24,187 nt of DNA from an uncultured Prevotella sp. GTDB lineage: Bacteria > Bacteroidota > Bacteroidia > Bacteroidales > Bacteroidaceae. Every line of letters starts with the position of its first letter. Within the stretch, counting starts at the first letter, position 1. This document shows positions 7,291 to 15,710 of this stretch, in pieces. The position numbers and the translations under genes are program-made. The notes beneath the pieces are model-generated. The model was not told the DNA's origin, searched no databases, and worked only from the letters and a program-made list of their open reading frames with translations. Where the stretch lies: NCBI GenBank assembly GCA_937874345.1, contig CALNBT010000217.1, positions 1 to 24,187 on the forward strand, given 5' to 3'.

Positions 7291-10200
7291 TTATTCGCCG
7301 CTCTGTAAGACCACGCCTTCCTGCTTTTTACCATCCATCATGATTTTCAAAGGCTTATCAAAACGGACATGTCTGACAAAATTGGTTTCTGCGACAGCAG
7401 GCATGGCATCCAAAAGTTCTTTCCTGAAAAGACCATTCCCTGTCGCTTGATCAACCGTAAAATATCCTACGCCGAAACTTGTGAGGTTCTGAAAGAAATG
7501 GGTTCCTTGGCTGGGATCTACACGATAGTTCTTCAAGGCAATCTCAATAATGACCTTTGCCCCACTGATGTGAGGCCATTTTACGGGAATGCCCAGCCAA
7601 TAGTCGCTGGAGCCCCAACGACCCGGACCAGCAAGAATGTAACCTCTATTCTCTGAGAGAAACTTCCGGTTCATCTGTTCAATCTCATCTGCAATTCGAG
7701 GATTGTTCATGGCCGTAAACGATTCATCGGTCTTCACGTAGAGAAAATCGCAAACATCTTCTTCTACACCCTGACCTAAAGAGTTGTGCGAGCGCACCAA
7801 ACACTTTTCATCTGGGATGGCTGCCACATCTTCATCGAGCATCTGCTTAGAATCGACAATGGGTCTGATCTGCAAAAGATAGAACGCACCGGTCTTGTCA
7901 TCTTCCAAATCACACGCAAACTCAATCTCAATAGGTCTTCGCATGCCTTCTGAACCATATTTCATGGACATCTGCATGATTTCTGGCAGCGGGAAAACAT
8001 CCTGTTGCAGTACACCCCCAAAAGAAATAATCTTTCGCCCTCCATTGTACAATCCTTCGCGTATAACTTGATCATAGGGGTCGTAAGTAGAAGCAATGTA
8101 ATTGAGCGATCCATCTTGATCGGCGTCTTTTACTTTCAACTTCAAGATATTAAATCCATCGTCGACCTTGAAATCCGGACTGGCATTGGTCATATCGAGC
8201 GCATAGAATCGGGTCTGTGTTTCGCGAAGAGCTGTTTCCATTTCCCCGGTCTGCAATACTTGATGAGGGTGATAAGGGGAAACACGCAACGTTTGTCCCC
8301 CATCCACAATATATTTTCCCAAACCTAAAGCTAAGGAGGCAATGCCCTCTTCTGCTTTTTCGAGGCCAATAGGGTAATAATTCAATGAACGCAAAACTCC
8401 ACTGATCTTTGGATAATAGTGGTCACCATATTGTTTGCCAACAACCTTCTGAAGAATGACAGCCATTTTTTCCTGGTCAATCAAGTTGCTCGTAGCGGTC
8501 ATATACGCTTTTGAATCGCTGTAAAAAACTGATGCGTACACAGCCTTGATGGCACTAGCCAGCATTTGGAGCATGGCATATTTATCTTCCAGATAAGGTA
8601 TCATGTAAGTGGAATAGATACCTGCAAAAGGTTGGTAGTGAGAATCCTCCAGCAACGAACTCGATCGAACGGCAATCGGACTCTTGGTTGCGTCAAAAAA
8701 GGTAAAGAAGTCTTCTATCAGGGAGTCTGGCAGCTGTGCCTTGAGAAAATGATGCAAAATCTCATCATCACTCGCATCGCTCAATGCGATGGGGTAAAGG
8801 TTGTTGTTCTCCATAAACTGATCAAAGAGATCGGTACAAAGAACCAGTGTTTTGGGTATTTGAACCGTAGCGCCCTCGTATTGATTGAATTCTGGATGTA
8901 GCTTGATGATGTGATCTAAGAACGCTAATCCGCGACCTTTACCGCCTAAAGACCCCTCCCCGATACGGGCAAAATGCGCAAAACGGTCAAATTTCAAGCG
9001 GTCAAACTCTGCAACAATGCCAATATTCTTCATTTGTCTGTATTGGATAATGGCATCGTAGATAATCTGTCGATGGGCATCTACATCCTGCAATTTGTGC
9101 CAAGTGATATTTTTCAAGAAAGCAGATACCGGGAAGATGGCACGAGCACTGAGCCATCTGCTCATGTGGTTGCGTGAGATATGATACAACATTGAATCGT
9201 TGGGAATCTTGAAGATATTATCTTGAAGCTCCTTAAGCGAATGAATGCGCATGATTTCCTGATGGGTTTTAGGATCTCGGAAGATGAAATCGCCAAAGCC
9301 CATATGCTCTTCGAAGATGTGCCGAAGGTCAATTCCCAACATTTTAGAGTTCTTATCAACAAAGCGAAAGCCTTCTTTCTCAGTCTTCTCTCGATTAGCC
9401 GACTCTGAACTTTCCATAATCAGAGGCACATATTCGTCACGTTTACGGATCTCCCTTAGCAGCTTCAAACCGGCTTCATGATCTTTTTTCCCATCTTTGG
9501 GATAAGTTACGTCACTAATGACTCCCAGCACATTGTCGGAATAGCGTGTATAATAATCAATCGCTTCTTCGTAAGTTCTTGCCAGAACTACTTTTGGACG
9601 ACCGCGCATACGCAAAGTTGCTGCATGACGGTTCAAGGCTTCGGTGGCGAGATGCTGGTTCTGTACAAAAATATAACTGTAAAGATTAGGCAGAATCGAA
9701 CTATAAAACCGTATGCTATCTTCTACCAACAATATCATCTGCACGCCGCCTTCCTTGATATCATGCTCAAGATTCATCTTGTCTTCAATCAATTTGATGA
9801 TGGAAAGAATCAAATTCGTATTGCCCAGCCAACAAAAGACATAATCAAAAATGCTGAGATCTTCATGCTCCATTCGCCTGGTAATACCATGAGAAAAAGG
9901 TGTCAGCACGACACAAGGAACGAAAGGGAAAGCATTTTTGATATGACGTGCAACAGTAAATGCATCGTTATCGGCATTTCCCGGCATACAGATGACCAGA
10001 TCAACCCGCATGGCTTTGATCAGCTCTGTAGCTTTTTCTGTTGTGCTTACCTGTGTGAATGTTGGTGGGTAGCTAAGCCCCAATTCCATATATTCATCAT
10101 AGATCTTCTCTTCTACTCTCCCATCATCTTCTAACATAAATGCATCATATGGGTTGGCTACAATCAAAACATTGTAAACCCGGCGCATCATCAGGTTCGT

Positions 10201-10299
10201 GAAGGTTACATCCTTAAGGTAGTATTGGGCTCCTTTATCTTTTATTTGCACGCTCATACGGTTTATTATTATCATCCCATTTGTATAACTCGATATCAT
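7291..10299 (-). CDS. Receiver-domain / PEP-synthase-like ATP-grasp protein
   Basis: 1002 aa, cytoplasmic. About residues 40-172 form a receiver-like fold without the phospho-acceptor Asp. Residues about 186-332 form a second receiver domain with the acidic pair Glu193-Asp194, acceptor Asp263 and Lys316. Residues about 445-815 match the N-terminal ATP/pyruvate-binding domain of PEP synthase and pyruvate phosphate dikinase: GEGSLGGKGRGLAFL (447-461), IAVRSSSLLEDS (542-553) and YLLQIRPI (807-814). A family-specific tail follows (GRWGSSDYWLG, 893-903). I find no GGxxSHAA-type phosphohistidine motif and no C-terminal PEP barrel, so it cannot be a complete PEP synthase. It may be a phosphorylation-controlled kinase or regulator (inference). 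An internal ATG at 10257 (residue 15) starts just before the region where the family pattern seems to begin and is a plausible alternative start. Divergent from gdhA, with its own promoter and terminator. Confidence 0.82.
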   Translation of the reverse strand: MISSYTNGMIIINRMSVQIKDKGAQYYLKDVTFTNLMMRRVYNVLIVANPYDAFMLEDDGRVEEKIYDEYMELGLSYPPTFTQVSTTEKATELIKAMRVDLVICMPGNADNDAFTVARHIKNAFPFVPCVVLTPFSHGITRRMEHEDLSIFDYVFCWLGNTNLILSIIKLIEDKMNLEHDIKEGGVQMILLVEDSIRFYSSILPNLYSYIFVQNQHLATEALNRHAATLRMRGRPKVVLARTYEEAIDYYTRYSDNVLGVISDVTYPKDGKKDHEAGLKLLREIRKRDEYVPLIMESSESANREKTEKEGFRFVDKNSKMLGIDLRHIFEEHMGFGDFIFRDPKTHQEIMRIHSLKELQDNIFKIPNDSMLYHISRNHMSRWLSARAIFPVSAFLKNITWHKLQDVDAHRQIIYDAIIQYRQMKNIGIVAEFDRLKFDRFAHFARIGEGSLGGKGRGLAFLDHIIKLHPEFNQYEGATVQIPKTLVLCTDLFDQFMENNNLYPIALSDASDDEILHHFLKAQLPDSLIEDFFTFFDATKSPIAVRSSSLLEDSHYQPFAGIYSTYMIPYLEDKYAMLQMLASAIKAVYASVFYSDSKAYMTATSNLIDQEKMAVILQKVVGKQYGDHYYPKISGVLRSLNYYPIGLEKAEEGIASLALGLGKYIVDGGQTLRVSPYHPHQVLQTGEMETALRETQTRFYALDMTNASPDFKVDDGFNILKLKVKDADQDGSLNYIASTYDPYDQVIREGLYNGGRKIISFGGVLQQDVFPLPEIMQMSMKYGSEGMRRPIEIEFACDLEDDKTGAFYLLQIRPIVDSKQMLDEDVAAIPDEKCLVRSHNSLGQGVEEDVCDFLYVKTDESFTAMNNPRIADEIEQMNRKFLSENRGYILAGPGRWGSSDYWLGIPVKWPHISGAKVIIEIALKNYRVDPSQGTHFFQNLTSFGVGYFTVDQATGNGLFRKELLDAMPAVAETNFVRHVRFDKPLKIMMDGKKQEGVVLQSGE

Positions 10300-10340
10300 T
10301 ACCGGGTGACAAATGAAAAATTGTCATGTTTAGTATGATA

Positions 10341-10372
10341 CAAAAATAGGAAAAACCATATAGAATAACAAA
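10341..10372 (-). promoter_or_regulatory. Promoter of the PEP-synthase-like gene
   Basis: On the minus strand, TTTG (10372-10369), 20 nt, then TATTTTTG (10348-10341). Transcription should start near 10334, about 35 nt before the upstream ATG or about 77 nt before the alternative one. Confidence 0.7.
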
Positions 10373-10462
10373 TATACTTACCGTTTTCAATGAGAAAGGT
10401 TGATGTTTTACCATAGGAGAACCTGTGATTTTTTCATATAAATAAACATACCAAAGTTGTTT

Positions 10463-10472
10463 TATCGCGATA
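10463..10472. promoter_or_regulatory. Palindrome TATCGCGATA beside the gdhA -33 box
   Basis: A perfect 10-bp palindrome 3 bp upstream of the gdhA -33 element in the divergent region, GC-centred within AT-rich DNA. Its place suits an activator or repressor site for gdhA, but no regulator is identified. Confidence 0.35.
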
Positions 10473-10475
10473 TTC

Positions 10476-10506
10476 TTGGTTTGTATCTATAAAAAAAGTA
10501 TATTTG
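10476..10506 (+). promoter_or_regulatory. gdhA promoter (TTGG-N19-TATATTTG)
   Basis: TATATTTG (10499-10506) matches TAnnTTTG exactly, and TTGG (10476-10479) stands 19 nt upstream. This is the same arrangement as the aqpZ promoter. The predicted 5' UTR is about 50 nt. Confidence 0.7.
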
Positions 10507-10565
10507 CCAAAGCATAATTTGAACATTATGACACTATTAACCGACTTATTTAAGGAGTTTCTACT

Positions 10566-11903
10566 ATGGAAATTGACAAAATCATGCAAGACCTGGAGAA
10601 AAAGCATCCGGGAGAATTAGAATTTTTACAAGCCGTAAGAGAAGTTTTGCTTTCTGTGAAAGACATTTACAATCAACATCCTGAATTTGAAAAGGCTAAA
10701 ATTATAGAGCGAATCGTAGAACCTGAACGTGTGATTATGTTCCGAGTTCCATGGGTAGACGACCTCGGTGAGGTTCATGTCAACATTGGATATCGTGTAC
10801 AATTTAACAGCGCCATCGGTCCTTATAAGGGTGGTTTACGTTTCCATCCATCTGTAAACTTATCGATAATGAAGTTCTTAGGCTTTGAACAGACTTTCAA
10901 AAACGCCCTTACCACGCTACCAATGGGTGGTGCAAAAGGTGGTGCAGACTTCTCTATCCGTGGACGAAGTGACGCAGAAGTCATGCGTTTTTGCCAATCT
11001 TTCATGAACGAGCTGTACAAATATATTGGACCGAACGTAGATGTTCCAGCAGGAGACATCGGCGTTGGCGGTCGAGAAATAGGTTATCTCTTCGGCCAAT
11101 ACAAGAAACTGACCAATCATTGGGAAGGTGTTTTAACCGGAAAGGGATTGGAATACGGCGGTTCACGCATCCGTCCTGAAGCAACAGGCTTTGGAGCTTT
11201 GTACTTTGTAAATCAGATGTTACAGACCAGAAACATTGATTTGAAGGGGAAGACCATCGCTATCAGTGGATTTGGAAATGTGGCATGGGGAGCAGCCTTA
11301 AAGGCTACTGAACTCGGAGGAAAGGTCATTACCATCAGTGGGCCAGATGGATATATTTATGACCCAAGCGGTCTTGATGCAGAAAAGATTAACTATCTTT
11401 TGGAGTTACGTGCCACTGGAAATGACATTTGTCAGCCTTATGCCGATGAATTTGCCGGATCTGAATTCTTTGCATACAAGAAACCTTGGGAATGTAAGGC
11501 CGACATTTACCTTACATGCGCTACACAGAACGAACTCAACGGTGAGGATGCAGAGACGATTTTGGCTCAAAATCCTTTGTGTGTTGCAGAGATCAGCAAT
11601 ATGGGATGTACGGCAGAAGCTGTCGATAAGTTTGTTGCTGCCAAAATGCTTTTTGCTCCCGGCAAGGCAGTTAATGCAGGTGGAGTTGCAACTTCAGGGT
11701 TAGAAATGACTCAAAACTCTATCCGCCTTACATGGTCTGAATCAGAAGTAGATGAAAAATTGCACTATATCATGCATTCCATTCACGAACAATGTGTTCA
11801 ATATGGCAGACAACCTGACGGATATATTGACTATGTGAAGGGGGCCAACATTGCAGGATTCATGAAAGTCGCCCATGCGATGATGGCACAGGGTATAGTA
11901 TAA
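10566..11903 (+). CDS. gdhA: NADP-type glutamate dehydrogenase
   Basis: A 445-aa hexameric-type (small subunit) enzyme interconverting 2-oxoglutarate plus ammonia and glutamate; the length is normal for the NADP-dependent class. Seen: substrate-binding PYKGGLRFH (Lys88), the catalytic Lys124 in PMGGAKGGADF, catalytic-type Asp164 in PAGDIGVGG, and the Rossmann GFGNVA (235-240). The coenzyme assignment is from family resemblance; the residues after the second beta strand (ISGPDG) do not settle it. Unusually for this window, an AAGGAG Shine-Dalgarno-like sequence (10552-10557) precedes the ATG, suggesting strong translation. It diverges from the PEP-synthase-like gene, and the rlpA-like gene follows 16 bp downstream, probably in one transcript. 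Confidence 0.96.
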   Translation: MEIDKIMQDLEKKHPGELEFLQAVREVLLSVKDIYNQHPEFEKAKIIERIVEPERVIMFRVPWVDDLGEVHVNIGYRVQFNSAIGPYKGGLRFHPSVNLSIMKFLGFEQTFKNALTTLPMGGAKGGADFSIRGRSDAEVMRFCQSFMNELYKYIGPNVDVPAGDIGVGGREIGYLFGQYKKLTNHWEGVLTGKGLEYGGSRIRPEATGFGALYFVNQMLQTRNIDLKGKTIAISGFGNVAWGAALKATELGGKVITISGPDGYIYDPSGLDAEKINYLLELRATGNDICQPYADEFAGSEFFAYKKPWECKADIYLTCATQNELNGEDAETILAQNPLCVAEISNMGCTAEAVDKFVAAKMLFAPGKAVNAGGVATSGLEMTQNSIRLTWSESEVDEKLHYIMHSIHEQCVQYGRQPDGYIDYVKGANIAGFMKVAHAMMAQGIV

Positions 11904-11919
11904 ACGATAAAACGACGGT

Positions 11920-12480
11920 GTGAAGCATCACAAAAGAAATATTCTCTCTATTATGCTTATCATGAGCTTTACCTTTCTGATGGCTCAACATCAGAAAGGT
12001 AAGGCAACGTTTTATTCAAAAAGATCGACCGGTGCCCTTACGGCAAGTGGAGAAAAAGTACATCACGACAGTATGACTTGTGCGCACCGCACCTATCCGT
12101 TTGGCACTTTACTGAAGGTTGCCAATCCGGCAAATGACAAAGAAGTAATTGTTCGAGTAACAGATCGGGGCCCTTTCACGAGAGATAGAATCATAGACTT
12201 ATCATGGGCTGCTGCAAAAGAATTGGATATCCTTAATCAAGGTGTTGCAATTGTTGAGATTGAAAAAGCAGATTCGGTTGGTATCATATCGATACCCTTC
12301 CGTCCAAGCGAAAAAGTAGATCAATCCGACTTAGAGATTGGCATTGCAGGAAAAGAATATTCGGTCCTGGAAATATGGAAAAAACAATTGGAAGAAAGAG
12401 CAAAAAAGAAAGAAATGCATTTCTATTTTTCCTCTAAAAAGAACGAAATCGCTGACGAAAAGCAGGAATCATCGTATTGA
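11920..12480 (+). CDS. RlpA-like double-psi beta-barrel protein
   Basis: 186 aa, exported. The start is a GTG at 11920: it gives a basic n-region (KHHKR) and a hydrophobic core ending at MAQHQ, whereas the next in-frame ATG at 11953 would cut off the basic part. Residues about 27-115 are an RlpA-type double-psi beta-barrel: AHRTYPFGT with His56 and VRVTDRGPF with Asp82. Their 26-residue spacing equals that of the catalytic His/Asp pair described for Pseudomonas RlpA, so lytic transglycosylase activity on peptidoglycan is plausible. There is no lipobox and no C-terminal SPOR domain; instead the protein ends in a charged Lys/Glu-rich tail of about 40 residues. It is therefore a soluble periplasmic RlpA variant. 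It lies 16 bp after gdhA and probably depends on that promoter. Confidence 0.85.
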   Translation: MKHHKRNILSIMLIMSFTFLMAQHQKGKATFYSKRSTGALTASGEKVHHDSMTCAHRTYPFGTLLKVANPANDKEVIVRVTDRGPFTRDRIIDLSWAAAKELDILNQGVAIVEIEKADSVGIISIPFRPSEKVDQSDLEIGIAGKEYSVLEIWKKQLEERAKKKEMHFYFSSKKNEIADEKQESSY

Positions 12481-12595
12481 CAAAGGACGAACATGAGTAG
12501 ATTCTCGCAATACTTTCTTATTTTTTTCACTATTTTGATTAAGAAATGCCATACATTGGCAACGTAATTTGGGATATAGAAAACGTCAACTAAAG

Positions 12596-12636
12596 AATAA
12601 AGTCATGGAATCTTCGAGAGATGCCATGACTTTATT
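12596..12636. terminator. Bidirectional terminator, gdhA-rlpA versus envelope operon
   Basis: A perfect 13-bp inverted repeat AATAAAGTCATGG / CCATGACTTTATT (12596-12608 and 12624-12636) with a 15-nt loop, A-rich before and T-rich after. It lies between the convergent ends at 12480 and 12705. Confidence 0.8.
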
Positions 12637-12704
12637 GATTTATGATGCGCCCCATGACAGAACAATGACCTTCCTAACTGCCCATACGGAAGCAACAGAA
12701 AAAG

Positions 12705-13877
12705 TTATTTTTCAAAATCGAGACATCGGTCATAGATTTTTAAACCAAACTCGGGTGCCTTCACATAGCACCATTCAACGATTTCTGCCAATTGATGTTC
12801 GTACGGTTTCCACTCCTTATTCTTCAAAAAGAAATAAAGTTCCAAAGGCAAGCCATACGGTGTGGGTTCCAAAGAACGCACCAGATAGGTAAGATTCTCG
12901 TTGATGTAATCAATCTTTGGAAGATTCTTTTCAATGTACGTACGGTACAATCCAATATTAGTAGAATTATTTTGTATCTCTTCTTGTGTAAGATAACCTT
13001 TTGCCAAACATTCGTTCTTCAATTCCTCAGAGACAGGTTTAACATGCTGAATATCAAAAAAAATCTTGCGTTTTGCTTGCCGTCCATCAGCAAGTTGCAT
13101 ACCTTTCCAATTTTGAAACGACCCATCCACTAATGTTTTCGGTGAAACCGTCACGATAGTATTATCCGAATTTCTAACCTTTACTGTCGTTAACGACATA
13201 TCTATTACCTCACCATCGGCATTTGTCGACGGTACAGTAATCCAATCGCCACGGTGAACCATATCGTTGCTTGTGAGTCGGATTCCCGCCACAAGCCCCT
13301 CGATCGTATCTTTAAACACCAACATCAAGATGGCTGAAGTTGCACCCAAGCTAGCAAATAAACGCATGGGACTTTTGTTGATAAGCAAAGAAATAATGAA
13401 AATGACAGAGATAAAGATCACAACGATCTTCAATACACCGCAAAACGACTGCAGATACTGTTGCGTTGATGAACTTTGATGAAACTCAATGTCACGAAAG
13501 GCATTGATCAATGCAAGAATCAGTTTGGTAACCGCCCAAGTAATATAAATCGCAGTGAGTTGTTCCAAGATTACTTTGGCCAAATGTTCCTGAAAGAATA
13601 CCAATGGCAGAAGCTTGAAAATAACGTATGCAGGAACAATTCTGCACGCCGAGACAAGTACTTTTCGCCCTAACAACAAACTATCCCATTTAGAAGAGGT
13701 GCGTTCGGTAATATGTTCTATCATCGGAACAAAAATCTTCAGACAAAGAAAATAACTAAACCAAGATAAAAAAACAGCCACGAACATCAACAAAATGTGC
13801 CGTGCTATCGGAACGATAGAGCCAGTCATACCAAGCAGCCCGATCATTCTTTCCACGAATATGCTAATTTCTACCAT
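12705..13877 (-). CDS. MscS-family mechanosensitive channel (YbdG-like)
   Basis: A 390-aa inner-membrane protein. About five hydrophobic segments (near 22-46, 75-96, 105-127, 147-166 and the pore helix 172-200) precede a cytoplasmic MscS beta domain. The beta-domain stretch, RGDWITVPS (209-217), ADGEVIDMSLTTVKVRNSDN (220-239) and FQNWKGM (254-260), resembles E. coli YbdG more than the small MscS, and the five-helix layout agrees. The role is opening under membrane tension to release solutes on hypo-osmotic shock. It is the last gene of a minus-strand group, 64 bp after dacB with no clear promoter between them, so cotranscription with cell-wall genes is likely. Confidence 0.9.
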   Translation of the reverse strand: MVEISIFVERMIGLLGMTGSIVPIARHILLMFVAVFLSWFSYFLCLKIFVPMIEHITERTSSKWDSLLLGRKVLVSACRIVPAYVIFKLLPLVFFQEHLAKVILEQLTAIYITWAVTKLILALINAFRDIEFHQSSSTQQYLQSFCGVLKIVVIFISVIFIISLLINKSPMRLFASLGATSAILMLVFKDTIEGLVAGIRLTSNDMVHRGDWITVPSTNADGEVIDMSLTTVKVRNSDNTIVTVSPKTLVDGSFQNWKGMQLADGRQAKRKIFFDIQHVKPVSEELKNECLAKGYLTQEEIQNNSTNIGLYRTYIEKNLPKIDYINENLTYLVRSLEPTPYGLPLELYFFLKNKEWKPYEHQLAEIVEWCYVKAPEFGLKIYDRCLDFEK

Positions 13878-13941
13878 ACCAAATAGTTAAAAATATTTTT
13901 CAATATAAACGAATTTCCTTCATGCCATCCATGTTATGACA

Positions 13942-15204
13942 TCAAGGTTTGCGTAAAACATGACAAACCTTATCTTGGAAAACATGCCCGAACTTGCTTC
14001 GCATAATGCCCTGATTGATGATGGCAAAACACAAAAGATGGCCATTGGGTGCTTGACAATAACCTGCCAAGCTACTGATACCGGTCAATGTTCCAGTCTT
14101 TGCCCACACTTTTCCTCGCGTCGATGCATCGGTCAATCTGTCTTTCAAAGTTCCATCTACACCGGCAACCGGTAGCACCGGCAACAAATGACGATAGACA
14201 GCGTCATTGTGATAGGCATATTTCAAAAAATTAACCAACAGCTTTACCGTAACATAGTTGTACAAAGACAGTCCGCTTCCATCAGCAATCCTACAGTCGG
14301 TTGCATTCGCAGAAACATCATGAATCAGTTGATTGATAACGACCCTGGAATCTTTAGCTGATATATCTGTCCGCTTTCCTTGAGCTGCAATTTGATAGAA
14401 CATTGCTTCAGCATAAAGATTGTCACTTTCTTTCATCATATCTAACAGAATTTGATCGATGGTGTGCGTCCGCACACAAAGCAACTTTGCATTGGCTGGC
14501 TTTCGCCCTGTAGAACTAAATGCCTCAACCCGAATTCCATCAGATCGCAATTCATCTTCAAATTGGTCCATAAAATGGTCTTTTCGGTTATATAACAAGG
14601 GAGATAAAATAGGATTATCGTCGTCCCAGCACCATCCTTCGCCTAAGGTATTGAGGTCTTTCATGGTTTTGTCGGCAAACAGATTACCCCGTATGGTATC
14701 GATACCCAAATCCTTCACACATGACAAAAACGAATGCATATCGTCGTGCGAAAAGCATGGATCGAAGCCCCCAACACAATATACATCGCCTGTCAGCGTT
14801 CGGTTCTCAATTTTTCCATCATAGTACAACTCGGTTTTGAACTGGTAATTTCCACCCAATTTGTCCAAAGCAGTAATGGCTGTCAACAATTTCATAATGC
14901 TGCCTGGCCTCATCATCTGCCGTTCGTTGTACGCAAAAAGAGTGCTGTCTGCCGTCAAGTCATACACCATTAACCCAACCTGCGATGTATTGAACAGTTT
15001 GTCTTCCAGCAATTGGGATAGTTGATTTCTGACAGAAGATGGCCAGTCCAACAATGGCATGGTTCTACTAACAGAGTCATGCACTGCTGAAGTGGCCACA
15101 ACGGTCCCAACACTTTCGTTGCTGTGCTTATTATCTACCTGTGCCTGCAACGGTACACATACATACCACGCCAACAGCCACAATAACGATTTTGAGTTGA
15201 TCAT
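13942..15204 (-). CDS. dacB: D-alanyl-D-alanine carboxypeptidase/endopeptidase, PBP4 class
   Basis: 420 aa with a signal peptide (residues 1-22 or so, ending LQAQ), thus periplasmic. All three serine penicillin-binding motifs are present: Ser102-IM-Lys105, Ser260-Asp-Asn262 and Lys369-Thr-Gly-Thr. The long insert between the first two motifs (about 155 residues) is typical of class C PBP4 (peptidase family S13). It should remove terminal D-Ala from, or cut cross-links in, peptidoglycan. The ATG overlaps the stop of the preceding PH-like gene in an ATGA (15201-15204), indicating translational coupling, and the MscS-like gene follows 64 bp later. Length and motifs are normal for the family. Confidence 0.93.
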   Translation of the reverse strand: MINSKSLLWLLAWYVCVPLQAQVDNKHSNESVGTVVATSAVHDSVSRTMPLLDWPSSVRNQLSQLLEDKLFNTSQVGLMVYDLTADSTLFAYNERQMMRPGSIMKLLTAITALDKLGGNYQFKTELYYDGKIENRTLTGDVYCVGGFDPCFSHDDMHSFLSCVKDLGIDTIRGNLFADKTMKDLNTLGEGWCWDDDNPILSPLLYNRKDHFMDQFEDELRSDGIRVEAFSSTGRKPANAKLLCVRTHTIDQILLDMMKESDNLYAEAMFYQIAAQGKRTDISAKDSRVVINQLIHDVSANATDCRIADGSGLSLYNYVTVKLLVNFLKYAYHNDAVYRHLLPVLPVAGVDGTLKDRLTDASTRGKVWAKTGTLTGISSLAGYCQAPNGHLLCFAIINQGIMRSKFGHVFQDKVCHVLRKP

Positions 15205-15653
15205 ATTTCTTCAGATGCGAAAGAAAGTTCTTCCGCTTTTTGTCTTTTTGTTAATTCTTCTACAAATCCCTTTTCATCATCCGGTTCGATAGCCAAAACC
15301 TTTTTGGCACCATACGCTATCAATAGATAATGGGCCAGACCAAAATGAGTGCGCATAGGCATACAACGAACAATATCCCGTAAAGCGATCTTCTTATTGG
15401 TGGAAAAACGCCCCTTATCAATCACCAAAAATTCCATCTCTGTGTCAAGTTCGATAGACTTTATTTGCAAAAAGGTGTACGTGGTGTGCAGCAAACGCTC
15501 GAGCATTCCGACAACAATCATGACAAATAGCAACCCCAAGATGGCCATTTTTATCCAAAAGAAATAAAGAACTAAAAAAGAATTTAAGACCAATACGCAC
15601 TTCCAAGCCATGGTGATGCGCTGATGAAAAATTCGTTGTTTCATGCTTGCCAT
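15201..15653 (-). CDS. Small membrane protein with a bacterial PH-like domain
   Basis: 150 aa from the chosen start. Two adjacent hydrophobic helices lie near the N terminus, followed by about 90 residues with the pattern of bacterial PH-like domains (TTYTFLQIKSIEL, then KKIALRDIVRCMPM, LLIAYGAKKVLAIEP and a closing helix FVEELTKRQ). No enzyme motif is visible. The reading frame can be extended to an ATG at 15710, but the box TATTTTTG (15697-15690) falls inside those first codons, so translation more likely starts at 15653 (or 15644, three residues later). Its stop overlaps dacB by 4 nt, so the two are coupled; this suggests an envelope role, but the function is unknown. Confidence 0.72.
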   Translation of the reverse strand: MASMKQRIFHQRITMAWKCVLVLNSFLVLYFFWIKMAILGLLFVMIVVGMLERLLHTTYTFLQIKSIELDTEMEFLVIDKGRFSTNKKIALRDIVRCMPMRTHFGLAHYLLIAYGAKKVLAIEPDDEKGFVEELTKRQKAEELSFASEEI

Positions 15654-15689
15654 CCGTTCTGTGTAGAAATAGAAATGTTCTAGCAGATG

Positions 15690-15697
15690 CAAAAATA
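15690..15697 (-). promoter_or_regulatory. -7 element for the PH-like/dacB/mscS operon
   Basis: TATTTTTG on the minus strand matches TAnnTTTG; the expected 5' UTR to the ATG at 15653 is about 30 nt. The upstream -33 box is not recognisable, so this is moderate support. Confidence 0.5.
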
Positions 15698-15710
15698 CAA
15701 AAAATATCAC

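Noticed and set aside
9478..10134. 218-codon plus-strand frame opposite the PEP-synthase-like gene
   Set aside because: Fully antisense to a strongly supported coding region; no domain resemblance and biased amino-acid content.
12493..12567. 24-codon plus-strand ORF (MSRFSQYF...) with a hydrophobic stretch after rlpA
   Set aside because: A weak AAAGGA lies upstream, but the peptide is short and T-rich DNA produces such hydrophobic peptides by chance.
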